DNA of 57,447 nucleotides from Bacteroidales bacterium (GTDB lineage Bacteria; Bacteroidota; Bacteroidia; Bacteroidales; UBA932): NCBI GenBank assembly GCA_017454265.1, contig JAFTDJ010000040.1, positions 1 to 57,447 of the forward strand, read 5' to 3'. Shown piece by piece: positions 27,620 to 35,810 of this stretch (position 1 is its first letter; each line of letters starts with the position of its first letter). The notes under the pieces were generated by a model. It saw only the letters and a program-made list of their open reading frames with translations, ran no database searches and was not told where the DNA came from. The position numbers and the translations under genes were made by a program.

Positions 27620-28633
27620 TTATTTCCTGTTATTCAAAGCCGACTGGAAAGCTTTTGCATTCCTTGCATGAGCTTCTGCTGTCTTGGCGAAAACATGAGT
27701 GCCGTCCAAATTCTTGCTAGCACAGAAAAACAAGTTTCCACCACCATAATCCGGATTTAGCACAGCCTCAAGATATTCCTTGTCCGGGACACATATCGGC
27801 CCCGGAGGCAGCCCGGCATATTTGTATGTATTATAAGGCGAGTCAAATTCCAAATGCCTGAATAACACCCTCTTAAGTTCATAATCGTAACAGTAGGCCA
27901 CTGTGGGGTCTGCCTGCAGCAACATCCCCCTCTTAAGGCGGTTCAGATATACGCCGGCTATCTTGGGCAACTCGGGCCCGTACTTTGACTCCCCTTTCAC
28001 TATGGAGGCAAGCACCGTCACTTCCCTGCGGGACAGCCCCACAATGGCAGCTTTCACCAGATTATCGTCGTTCCAGAATGCATCGGAGGCCTTTGCGCAA
28101 CGGTCAAGGACATCAGTAAAAGATGAGGTCCAGTACATATCGTAACTGGCGGGGAAAAAAGCGGCAAAAACGGTCTCGGGCGTAACGCCGTAGCGTGCAA
28201 GAAGGGTATCATTGTCCATTGCGCGCATCACGCTGAGGGAGTCGATTCTCAACTGTCTGGAAACCTTCCGGGCGATTTCCCTTTTAGAGCGGAGAGATCC
28301 GGCAAGAGTCACCCGCACCGGCGTCTGCCAGCCGTTGTTGAGCATACGCGCCACATACACGCTGGTGCATTTGGAATCCACTTTGTAATGTCCCGGCTTA
28401 ATATAAGAGGCGACGTCCTTTTTATCAAAGACAGCTTTAAGTCTCTTTTCGCTCAAGACCTTGAGCTGGTTATTCAGGCTTTTGATTACCTCATCCGGCC
28501 CGTCACCTTCATCCACATACAGGTCCGCAGTTCCGTAGAAATTGGGCATCTTATTATCCCTCAGCCAGTTGTAGCCGAGAAACAGAATCAATGCTCCTGC
28601 CAGTACTGCTAGCAATTTAGCTAAAGTCTTCAT
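27620..28633 (-). CDS. mltG: Endolytic murein transglycosylase MltG
   Basis: 337 aa. A single N-terminal membrane anchor (residues 4-22), a LysM-like segment, then the YceG/MltG catalytic domain: VTVLASIVKGES, IAGVYLNRLKRGMLLQADPTVAY, SPYNTYKYAGLPPGPI and GTHVFAKT. MltG cuts nascent glycan strands and so limits their length. In relatives the helix reads ASIV-E-x-E-T; here it is ASIVKGES, keeping only the second Glu (Glu215). ATG at 28633 overlaps the stop of the upstream LysM gene by 4 nt. Confidence 0.93.
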   Translation of the reverse strand: MKTLAKLLAVLAGALILFLGYNWLRDNKMPNFYGTADLYVDEGDGPDEVIKSLNNQLKVLSEKRLKAVFDKKDVASYIKPGHYKVDSKCTSVYVARMLNNGWQTPVRVTLAGSLRSKREIARKVSRQLRIDSLSVMRAMDNDTLLARYGVTPETVFAAFFPASYDMYWTSSFTDVLDRCAKASDAFWNDDNLVKAAIVGLSRREVTVLASIVKGESKYGPELPKIAGVYLNRLKRGMLLQADPTVAYCYDYELKRVLFRHLEFDSPYNTYKYAGLPPGPICVPDKEYLEAVLNPDYGGGNLFFCASKNLDGTHVFAKTAEAHARNAKAFQSALNNRK

Positions 28634-29562
28634 CTGCGGCGCAAAACAATAGTATCACCTTCCCCGGGAACGTAATCGGAAGAATATTTATTGAGACGCT
28701 TGATGGCAGACATCTTCACCCCGAAACGCTGGGAAATGGACCACAGGCTCTCGTTATCTTCTCCTACTATGTACTTTTCGGATCCGCGTGCACCCTGATT
28801 CTTCTTGGACTTAAGGAACACTATCTCACCAGGCTCGAGCTCACGGGACTTCCTTACGTCGTTGAAGCGCAGCAACTCCTTCTCAAACAATCCGTTGGAA
28901 GCGGCAATGGTTTCGTAGGTATCCCCTGCCAAGGCATAGATGCACGGTACTCCGTTAATCTCATAAACCTTGCGTGACAGGGAGAAATGGTACTCTTCCT
29001 GCACCTTGGCACGTTGCACCTCCTTGGGTTTCTCCACTACAGAAGGCTTTTCCAGTGGAACAACGGTACCGTTGTCATATCGATACAGCCTATAATCTTC
29101 TATCACCTTGATAAGTTTGTCTGCATACTTGGGATCCGTAGCGTAACCCGCCTTCTTGAGTCCGCGGGACCAGGCCTTATAGTCTGTAGGATCAAGGTCA
29201 AAAAGGCTCTTGTAACGGTCTTTGTAACGCAGGAAGTCCGAGTGATCCCTGAATGAAGCTTCAGCGTTGGGATAAACCCGGAAACATTCATCCGCTTTAT
29301 CATCATCCCTGTACGTCTTCTTCCCCTTCCAGTCCGCGTGACACTTTATGCCGAAGTGGTTGTTTGCCTTTACCGCAAGGGTGGAACGTCCTGCAGCGGA
29401 TTCTACAAGACCCTGGGCAAGCGTGATGGAAGCTGGTACCCCGGTGCGTTGCATCTCCGATACTGCTATGGAGGAGTACTTCTCGATATACTTCTCATAT
29501 ACGCCGTCGGCAGCAGCTAACGAAGACAGAGCGGCAATGATGATAAATACAAATTTTTTCAC
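28630..29562 (-). CDS. Secreted glucosaminidase (GH73-like) with C-terminal LysM repeats
   Basis: 310 aa from the GTG at 29562, which gives a classic signal peptide (KKFVFIIIAALSSLAAA); an ATG at 29592 would add ten residues and overlap the RNase Z stop, so the start is uncertain. GH73-type domain: SIAVSEMQRTGVPASITLAQGLVESAAG with the catalytic Glu, NNHFGIKCH, and YATDPKYADKLIKVIE. Two LysM-like segments follow (IYALAGDTYETIAASNG and YIVGEDNESLWSISQRFG). Cuts peptidoglycan between GlcNAc and MurNAc. Paired with mltG downstream by a 4-nt overlap, a cell-wall remodelling pair. Confidence 0.9.
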   Translation of the reverse strand: MKKFVFIIIAALSSLAAADGVYEKYIEKYSSIAVSEMQRTGVPASITLAQGLVESAAGRSTLAVKANNHFGIKCHADWKGKKTYRDDDKADECFRVYPNAEASFRDHSDFLRYKDRYKSLFDLDPTDYKAWSRGLKKAGYATDPKYADKLIKVIEDYRLYRYDNGTVVPLEKPSVVEKPKEVQRAKVQEEYHFSLSRKVYEINGVPCIYALAGDTYETIAASNGLFEKELLRFNDVRKSRELEPGEIVFLKSKKNQGARGSEKYIVGEDNESLWSISQRFGVKMSAIKRLNKYSSDYVPGEGDTIVLRRR

Positions 29563-29575
29563 AAATGCGAATATA

Positions 29576-30379
29576 CTAAAATTCGAAGACATCACAATCA
29601 GAAGCAGCTTCCGTCCCGGGAAAAATTTCCCTGCACTCAGCGAGAAGCGCTCCGACATCGCTGATGCGGGAGGAATAATGCCCGACAATCAAACGCCCTG
29701 CCCCGGCCTGAAGTGCGCAACGTGCAGCCTGGGCGGCAGTGGAATGGAAACGCGCTGCAGCTTTTTCCTCCATCTCGTTCATATATGTAGCTTCGTGATA
29801 CATGCACGTAACGCCTTTTACATAGGACGGCAGTTCGTCGAACGGGGCTGTATCGGAACAATAGGCGTAAGATTTTGCCTTGTAAGAAGGGTTTTCCAAG
29901 GCGTGACGCCCGGTAACGGTTTCATCGAAGCGAAAGCCATAGCAGTCAATTTTGTGGTGCAGAGGGAAAGCCGAGACAGTAAGACACTTGGATGTATGCA
30001 CTTGTTCCAGGGAACGGGATGTCAAAGGATGGAAGTTGATATCGAAAGCGTCTTCCGTGCCAAAGTACGATTTATAGAAATTCAGCACTCCGCCCAGGGC
30101 CTGCGGGCCATAAATGTCTAAAGCGGCACTACGGCCATACATCGCCATTGAGTTCAGAAGGCCGAAAAGGCCGAAAAGATGGTCGCCGTGGATATGAGAG
30201 ATGAAAATCGCCTCAACCTTGACGAAAGAAAAATGGCACTTCCGCATCTGCTTCTGAGTACCCTCTCCGCAGTCTATAAGAAACAAGCGCCCGTTAGCAT
30301 TGAGCATCTGGGCGCTTGGATTTCTGTCGGAAATGGGCATAGCCGAAGCCGTGCCCATTGTCGTGACGCTGAAAATCAT
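29576..30379 (-). CDS. rnz: Ribonuclease Z
   Basis: 267 aa metallo-beta-lactamase-fold protein. N-terminal TMGTASAMPISDRNPSAQ, LIDCGEGTQKQ, the zinc motif SHIHGDHLFG (His62, His64, Asp66, His67), CSDTAPF, CMYHEATY and IVGHYSSRI with the last His. Matures tRNA 3' ends. Slightly shorter than the typical 300 aa. The ATG at 30379 follows the rpsA stop with no spacer, so rpsA and rnz are surely co-transcribed. Confidence 0.93.
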   Translation of the reverse strand: MIFSVTTMGTASAMPISDRNPSAQMLNANGRLFLIDCGEGTQKQMRKCHFSFVKVEAIFISHIHGDHLFGLFGLLNSMAMYGRSAALDIYGPQALGGVLNFYKSYFGTEDAFDINFHPLTSRSLEQVHTSKCLTVSAFPLHHKIDCYGFRFDETVTGRHALENPSYKAKSYAYCSDTAPFDELPSYVKGVTCMYHEATYMNEMEEKAAARFHSTAAQAARCALQAGAGRLIVGHYSSRISDVGALLAECREIFPGTEAASDCDVFEF

Positions 30380-32182
30380 TTATTTCTCAGCTTTTTCGAG
30401 TTTCTCCTTGAGAGCTGCAAGTGCGTCGATGTCGCCCAGAGTTGCTTTCTCTACGTTGGCATTGACCTTCTTGACAGCCTTCTTGGTGGATTCGGTTTCA
30501 GCCGCGGCGGCCTTCTCCTTCACCTCCTGGTAGGTACGCAGGTGGCTGAGGATTATGCGGCGGGTGCTGCGACGGAGTTCGACGACCTTGAAAGGAAGCT
30601 TCTCGCCTGCAACTGCAGCCTTGCCGTCTTCCTTCACGATCTCGCGGTTGAAGGCAAAACCTTCCACATCGCCGTCGAGGGTAATCATTGCTCCCTTGTC
30701 GGTAACGGAAGCGATAGTCCCTTCCACGGTGCTGCCGACCGGGAACTTGGCCTCGATTTCATCCCAAGGATTTGTAGTGAGCTGCTTGTGGCCGAGGCTG
30801 AGCTTGTGGTTCGCCTCGTCGAAGTCGAGTATCTGAACGTCGATGGTGTCGCCTGCGTTAACAACCTCTGAAGGATGCTTGATCTTGTTCCAGCTGAGGT
30901 CGCTGATGTGTACCAGTCCCTCTACGCCGTCCTCAAGTTCGGCAAACACGCCGAAGTTGGTGACATTGCGCACGGTAGCGCTATGACGGCTGCCGACGGG
31001 ATACTTCTCGCGGATATTCTCCCAAGGGTTCTCGGTAAGTTGCTTGAGACCGAGGGAAATCTTGCGGGCTTCGCGATCGATGCTGAGGACCTGGGCCTCA
31101 ACTTCTTCTCCCTGCTTCAGGAACTCCTGCGCACTGTGGAGACGGGGGCTCCAGCTCATCTCGCTGACGTGGACGAGACCCTCAACGCCGGGCTCAATCT
31201 CGATGAATGCGCCGTAATCGGCGAGCAGGATAACCTTGCCCTTCACCTTATCGCCAACTTTAAGGTTGGGATCGAGGTTCTCCCAAGGGTGAGGAGTAAG
31301 CTGCTTGAGACCAAGGGCGATACGCTTCTGCTGCTCGTTGAAATCGAGCACTACCACCTTGATCTTTTCGTCCAGGGAAACAATCTCCTCGGGATGGTTG
31401 ACACGGCCCCAGGAGAGGTCGGTGATATGGATGAGACCGTCCACGCCGCCGAGGTCGACGAACACACCGTAGTTGGTGATGTTCTTGACAACGCCCTCGA
31501 GGACCTGTCCTTTCTCGAGTTTGCCGATGAGTTCCGCCCTCTTGGCCTCCTGCTCAGCCTCGAGCAGAGCCTTGTGGGAAACAACTACGTTACGGTACTC
31601 GTTGTTTATCTTGACAATCTTGAAGTCAACCGTCTGGCCTACATACTGGTCGTAGTCACGGATAGGCTTGATGTCGATCTGGCTGCCGGGGAGGAAGGCC
31701 TCGATTCCGAACACATCCACGATCATACCGCCCTTCGTACGGGTCTTCACGAAGCCCTTCACGACCTCGTCTTTCTCGTATGCCTCATTGACTCTGTCCC
31801 AAGACTTGAGTGCACGTGCCTTCTTGTGGGAAAGAACGATCTGGCCCTTCTTGTCCTCGGGGGACTCGACGAGAACCTCCACCTTGTCACCGACCTTAAG
31901 GTCAGGATTGTAGCGGAACTCGGTGGCCATGATAACGCCCTCGCTCTTGCCGCCGACGGAAACGATTACTTCACGCTTGTTGATGGCAGTGACTTCGCCT
32001 TCCTTGGTCTCGTTGGCATCGATGCGGGCGAGAGTTTTGTCGTACGCAGCTTCGATTTCTTCTTTCTCTGCAGCTCCGTACACGTCTTTGCCGCTTTCAA
32101 ACGCATCCCAGTCAAACTGCTCGGGAGCGATGGACGCATTCAGCATCTGTGCAGCCTTGGTTACTTTTTCTTCATTTTCCAT
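30380..32182 (-). CDS. rpsA: 30S ribosomal protein S1
   Basis: 600 aa. Six S1 RNA-binding repeats can be counted; the clearest are repeats 3-5: TNYGVFVDLGGVDGLIHITD, LADYGAFIEIEPGVEGLVHV and VTNFGVFAELEDGVEGLVHI. An acidic N-terminus precedes them, and the C-terminus is Lys/Ala/Glu-rich. Delivers mRNA to the 30S subunit. Codon use is strongly biased, as expected for a highly expressed gene, and produces a long antisense open frame that is not a gene. A 75-nt leader with a hairpin precedes it. Confidence 0.97.
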   Translation of the reverse strand: MENEEKVTKAAQMLNASIAPEQFDWDAFESGKDVYGAAEKEEIEAAYDKTLARIDANETKEGEVTAINKREVIVSVGGKSEGVIMATEFRYNPDLKVGDKVEVLVESPEDKKGQIVLSHKKARALKSWDRVNEAYEKDEVVKGFVKTRTKGGMIVDVFGIEAFLPGSQIDIKPIRDYDQYVGQTVDFKIVKINNEYRNVVVSHKALLEAEQEAKRAELIGKLEKGQVLEGVVKNITNYGVFVDLGGVDGLIHITDLSWGRVNHPEEIVSLDEKIKVVVLDFNEQQKRIALGLKQLTPHPWENLDPNLKVGDKVKGKVILLADYGAFIEIEPGVEGLVHVSEMSWSPRLHSAQEFLKQGEEVEAQVLSIDREARKISLGLKQLTENPWENIREKYPVGSRHSATVRNVTNFGVFAELEDGVEGLVHISDLSWNKIKHPSEVVNAGDTIDVQILDFDEANHKLSLGHKQLTTNPWDEIEAKFPVGSTVEGTIASVTDKGAMITLDGDVEGFAFNREIVKEDGKAAVAGEKLPFKVVELRRSTRRIILSHLRTYQEVKEKAAAAETESTKKAVKKVNANVEKATLGDIDALAALKEKLEKAEK

Positions 32183-32233
32183 TTTGTGTAAATCTTTGAA
32201 AAACTAGTAATTAAACATTATGTATTGTGCCTG

Positions 32234-32249
32234 CAGGATTGTCATCCTG
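32234..32249 (-). other. Hairpin in the rpsA 5' leader
   Basis: CAGGAT, four-base loop, ATCCTG: a perfect 6-bp stem within the predicted rpsA leader, about 50 nt before the ATG. S1 is often autoregulated through its leader, so this could be the target, but no homology supports it. Confidence 0.35.
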
Positions 32250-32260
32250 ACTAAAGCGCG

Positions 32261-32311
32261 CAAATTTAGACAAAATAATTGGAAACAAGAAAAATATTAT
32301 TGCTAATTTTG
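32261..32311. promoter_or_regulatory. Divergent promoter region, rpsA / recR
   Basis: Minus strand (rpsA): TAAATTTG at 32261-32268 with TTG at 32286-32288 (17-bp spacer). Plus strand (recR): TAATTTTG at 32304-32311, with TTG at 32279-32281 (22-bp spacer). The recR element ends 6 nt before its ATG. The two promoters overlap. Confidence 0.5.
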
Positions 32312-32317
32312 TGTTCA

Positions 32318-32929
32318 ATGAATCCGACAGACAATTATCCTTCCAAAGCTCTCCGTGACGCCGTGGAAGCCATCAGTTCCCTCCCCGGGGTAGGCGGAAG
32401 AAGCGCCTTGCGGCTCGCCCTTCACCTGCTCAAGCAGCCGGCAGACAAGATTCACAGTTTCGCCGCTGCCGTTGACAATCTTGCCGAGGGCGTGCATTAC
32501 TGCAAGACCTGTATGATGATCGCCGACGGGGACCGCTGCGACATCTGTGCCGATTCACGCCGCGACCACGATACCATCTGCGTAGTAGAAAGCGTGAGGG
32601 ACGTTATGAGCATAGAGAATACGGGGCAATACCACGGAGTCTATCATGTTCTGGGTGGCATTATCTCCCCTATTGGCGGAGTCGGTCCGTCCGACCTCAC
32701 GATACGCGAACTGAAAGAGCGGGTGAAGGCTTCGACCGAGGTCATCCTGGCCCTGTCCGGCGACGTGGAGGGGGAAACCACCGCTTTCTATATCTACAGG
32801 CAGATAGAATCCACCGGCTGCCGCGTCACCACCCTCGCCCGCGGCCTCGGCTTCGGCGACGAACTCGAGTACGCCGATGCCCTCACCCTCGGCCGGTCGA
32901 TCGCCGGCCGCCAGCCGTTCAAACCTTAG
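32318..32929 (+). CDS. recR: Recombination mediator RecR
   Basis: 203 aa. Helix-hairpin-helix ISSLPGVGGRSALRLALHLL, zinc finger CKTCMMIADGDRCDIC, then a Toprim domain with VVESVRDVMSIENTG and YHVLGGIISPIGGVGP. Works with RecO/RecF to load RecA at gaps. ATG at 32318 chosen; an upstream in-frame ATG at 32279 would lie within the promoter. Converges on galM with about 80 nt that hold a weak GGGTGC/GCACCC hairpin without a T run. Confidence 0.96.
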   Translation: MNPTDNYPSKALRDAVEAISSLPGVGGRSALRLALHLLKQPADKIHSFAAAVDNLAEGVHYCKTCMMIADGDRCDICADSRRDHDTICVVESVRDVMSIENTGQYHGVYHVLGGIISPIGGVGPSDLTIRELKERVKASTEVILALSGDVEGETTAFYIYRQIESTGCRVTTLARGLGFGDELEYADALTLGRSIAGRQPFKP

Positions 32930-33010
32930 ACAGCGGCTCCAAGGGTGCCGGAGCTTGCACCCTAAAGCGCACCAGGGGACGGGGCTTGCGCGATGCTGAA
33001 CGGTAAAGCT

Positions 33011-34129
33011 CTAACGGGTGCCGAAGCGGTATATGCAGGTGTGGGAATAGGTTTCGCCCGGTCTGAGCACGGTGTCGGGGAAATCAGGGTGATTCACTCC
33101 GTCGGGAAATTTCTGGGTCTCCAGGGCAAAGGCTCCGCGGTAGGCTATCTCGTTGCCGTATTTATCGACAGTCTTGCCGTCGCCGAAGAAATTACCGCTG
33201 TAGAACTGCAGGCCCGGCTGGTCAGACAACACCTGAAGCAGCGTTCCGGAAGCGGGGTCGAAAACTTCCGCATCCAGGAGCATCGAGTTGCCCCCGTCGC
33301 TTTCGATCACCCAGTTATGGTCGTACCCGTGCCCGTAACGAAGCTGCACATCGTCTGCATCTATAAACTCCCCTATCCTGCGCGGCTCACGGAAATCGAA
33401 GGGGCTGCCGGTCACAGGAGCGATAAGACCGACGGGTATCAGAGTGGAATCAATTGGTGTAATTGCTGCAGCATTTATGGTCAGAATGTGCCCGAGGATG
33501 TCTCCGTTGCCGCTTCCCTGAAGGTTGAAGAAAGGATGGTGGGCAATATTGACGGGAGTGGGAGCATCGGTCTCGGCCTTGAATTCCACCTTAAGGCCGT
33601 GATCGGCGGTAAGGGAGTAACGCACGCTGATAGTCTTGTTGCCGGGGAAACCGCCCAGACCGTCGGGATGCACGACACGCATCGTGATACTGTTTTTATT
33701 GCATTCTACTACATCCCACACCAGGTGGTCGATTCCGATGAAACCGCCGTGGAGCGTATTGTCACCATCGTTCTTGTCCAGTTCGTAGGTAACTCCGTCA
33801 AGGGTGAAGCTGGCTCCGCCGATACGGTTTGCCACCGGCCCCGGACTCGAACCGAGGAAGCGCTCGCCGGGATTGTTCACATAATTGTCGATATTGCCAT
33901 ATCCAATCACGACATCGCGAAGACACCCGTCCCTGTCGGGCACCCATAAACTGACCACACGCGCTCCGTAATTGGTCACCTGGGCAATCAATCCGCCGCC
34001 CCTTACAGTATAAAGCGACACTTGCTTGCCGTCAATTACGGTATCGAATGCCTCTTCCGGGACAAGCCGGACAGGGTTGGCGCAGGCGGCCAGTACCACC
34101 AGCGCCAAAAGGGGGAACAATTTTTTCAT
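33011..34129 (-). CDS. Aldose 1-epimerase (galactose mutarotase) lipoprotein
   Basis: 372 aa. N-terminal signal with lipobox LAAC (about Cys16), unusual relative to cytoplasmic GalM and implying periplasmic sugar handling, a common Bacteroidales arrangement. Family motifs: TNYGARVVSLWVPD, NRIGGASFTLDG, NDGDNTLHGG, the catalytic His in NIAHHPFFNL, GHGYDHNWV and the catalytic Glu in FALETQKFPDGVNHPDFP. Interconverts alpha and beta anomers. ATG at 34129 overlaps the corA stop by 4 nt (ATGA). Confidence 0.93.
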   Translation of the reverse strand: MKKLFPLLALVVLAACANPVRLVPEEAFDTVIDGKQVSLYTVRGGGLIAQVTNYGARVVSLWVPDRDGCLRDVVIGYGNIDNYVNNPGERFLGSSPGPVANRIGGASFTLDGVTYELDKNDGDNTLHGGFIGIDHLVWDVVECNKNSITMRVVHPDGLGGFPGNKTISVRYSLTADHGLKVEFKAETDAPTPVNIAHHPFFNLQGSGNGDILGHILTINAAAITPIDSTLIPVGLIAPVTGSPFDFREPRRIGEFIDADDVQLRYGHGYDHNWVIESDGGNSMLLDAEVFDPASGTLLQVLSDQPGLQFYSGNFFGDGKTVDKYGNEIAYRGAFALETQKFPDGVNHPDFPDTVLRPGETYSHTCIYRFGTR

Positions 34130-35079
34130 AACATTTTCTTGTGTTTGAATATCAGCCAGATGCTGACGATAAGCACAATCATCAGCGAACCTATGCCTAT
34201 CCAGGCCCACCATTTGCCGGCGAAAGGCAATTCTACGTTCATGCCGTAGAAACTGGCTACCAGCGTGGCTGGCATCAGGAGCAGGGATACGAACGTGAAT
34301 ATCTTCATTATCCTGTTCTGCTCCAGATTGATAAGACCCACCACGGTATCTTGCAGATACTCCAGCCTTTCAAATGCAAAATTCGTATGGTTGATAAGGG
34401 ACGCGATATCCTGAAGAATAACGGAGAGATCTTCCCTGAGTTCTGAATTCTTGGGGCAGCGCTTGCTTTTAATGATGTTGGAAATCAGCCGCTGCTTGTC
34501 CACCACGTTCTCGCGAACGAACATTGCATTTTCCTGCAGCTGATTGATATCCAGCAAGAATTCTTCGTTGATATCTTCCTGCTGGTTGATGCGCTTGCTG
34601 AACTGGGAAACGTCTTTTGAGATAAGCTCGACTATGTCGGCATCAAGGTCAACGCGCTTGTCCATTATTTCCACGAAGACGGTAAACCCGTCAGGGAACT
34701 GGTATGGAAGCGCCTGAATTTTCCGCTGCAACGTATCAAAAGAGCGCAGTGGAATCTCCCTGAGGGTGGTAATCGTTTTGTCTGTAAGAATAAAAGAAAC
34801 CGCATCCATCAGCATTTCGTCATCCGCAGGAGACAAGAAGTTGGTGTTGGCATAGATAGCCTTGTCATCCTCGGAGAACCGGGAGGAACTTTCGATTTCT
34901 TCTGCTGTTGCGCGGCTCTGGATTTCCGTGCCGAGGAAAGACTCCACAGCCCGTTTCTCCTCACCGCTCGGGGAGATGAGGTCTATCCAGAGGACGCTGT
35001 CCTTGGGTATTGTGGCAAACTTGCTCTCAGCTTGCGAAATACGGATTTCAGCTCCGTCACGGTAGAAAATCCTGATCAT
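34126..35079 (-). CDS. corA: CorA-family magnesium/metal transporter
   Basis: 317 aa. A large N-terminal cytoplasmic domain, a long helix (NQQEDINEEFLLDINQLQEN to FERLEYLQDTV), then two C-terminal membrane helices with the pore signature YGMNVELPF between them and a basic tail KHKKML. Forms pentameric divalent-cation channels. ATG at 35079 preferred over 35106. A strong promoter sits at 35121-35150. Co-transcribed with galM. Confidence 0.93.
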   Translation of the reverse strand: MIRIFYRDGAEIRISQAESKFATIPKDSVLWIDLISPSGEEKRAVESFLGTEIQSRATAEEIESSSRFSEDDKAIYANTNFLSPADDEMLMDAVSFILTDKTITTLREIPLRSFDTLQRKIQALPYQFPDGFTVFVEIMDKRVDLDADIVELISKDVSQFSKRINQQEDINEEFLLDINQLQENAMFVRENVVDKQRLISNIIKSKRCPKNSELREDLSVILQDIASLINHTNFAFERLEYLQDTVVGLINLEQNRIMKIFTFVSLLLMPATLVASFYGMNVELPFAGKWWAWIGIGSLMIVLIVSIWLIFKHKKML

Positions 35080-35120
35080 ATTTGCCGCCCGCTTAAAGAG
35101 GTTCAACTTACTTCAAATTG

Positions 35121-35150
35121 CAAATTTAAGTATTTTTTGCAAAAGAGCAA
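35121..35150 (-). promoter_or_regulatory. corA promoter
   Basis: Minus strand: TTG at 35148-35150, exactly 19 bp, then TAAATTTG at 35121-35128; ATG 41 nt downstream. One of the best consensus matches in the window. Confidence 0.65.
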
Positions 35151-35163
35151 TCAAACATTCATT

Positions 35164-35805
35164 TTACCTCGACGCGGCGCCTCTTATGACTTTCCCCTTT
35201 TCATTAATCAGTTCAACTGTAAAGCTAACAGGTAATGGCTTAATTTTGAGACAAATCATTGGAGAAATCATGCTCTCATCTTTCCAAATGACCTCGGAAA
35301 GAGAACTCCTGATGCCGGTCCATTGATGCAATTCATCTAATGAATAGCCACTACTTACGTATGGATAACAAGATAAAAATGAAACAGTAATGCAGTCATC
35401 AAGCAACGAGCCGCAAGGGTGATTATCATCGTAAGCCATTTCCGTATAAATATGTAAAGTCTTGATTTTATCTGAGATTGCAGCATCTACACCTTTTTTT
35501 GAGGAAGTATAGAATCTTGCTTGCCGATTGTAAGCGGTATCTGAATTTGCAACAGACAAAGAATCAAAAATCTCCTTTTCTCTTCTTTTAGAATCGACAG
35601 AATACTCTTTCCCAGCTACTTTAACAAAAATTGTAGAATCATTATACGGCAGCATCTCAACCTCAAGAAAGTCCGGAGAAATGTATCGAGTTATGAAAGA
35701 TGTACTGTATTTATCATAGAATTTGGTTGGCCCACCTATAGGTATATCGCACGAAGCCAGCAGGCCAATGGTCATAATTATAATTAGCAATGAATCTCTT
35801 TTCAT
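35164..35805 (-). CDS. Small lipoprotein of unknown function next to the C10 protease
   Basis: 213 aa. Lipobox LLASC (Cys19) after a short signal sequence. The rest is soluble and mostly beta-rich, with YISPDFLEVEMLPYNDSTIF, a Lys/Arg/Glu-rich middle, NHPCGSLLDDCITVSF and a C-terminal SFTVELINEKGKVI. No family was recognised. The gene starts 5 nt after the C10 protease stop and shares its low GC, so the two form one cassette. A protease inhibitor or anchor partner is a guess from context: C10 proteases of B. fragilis are often encoded beside inhibitors. Confidence 0.7.
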   Translation of the reverse strand: MKRDSLLIIIMTIGLLASCDIPIGGPTKFYDKYSTSFITRYISPDFLEVEMLPYNDSTIFVKVAGKEYSVDSKRREKEIFDSLSVANSDTAYNRQARFYTSSKKGVDAAISDKIKTLHIYTEMAYDDNHPCGSLLDDCITVSFLSCYPYVSSGYSLDELHQWTGIRSSLSEVIWKDESMISPMICLKIKPLPVSFTVELINEKGKVIRGAASR

Positions 35806-35810
35806 AAGTA

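Noticed and set aside
30875-32191. 438-codon open frame on the plus strand
   Set aside because: Exactly antisense to rpsA; arises from its strong codon bias and has no recognisable domain.
32942-32964. GGGTGC/GCACCC hairpin between recR and galM
   Set aside because: No T run on either side and only 6 bp; weak as a terminator.
32993-33949. 318-codon open frame on the plus strand
   Set aside because: Antisense to the galM lipoprotein gene.
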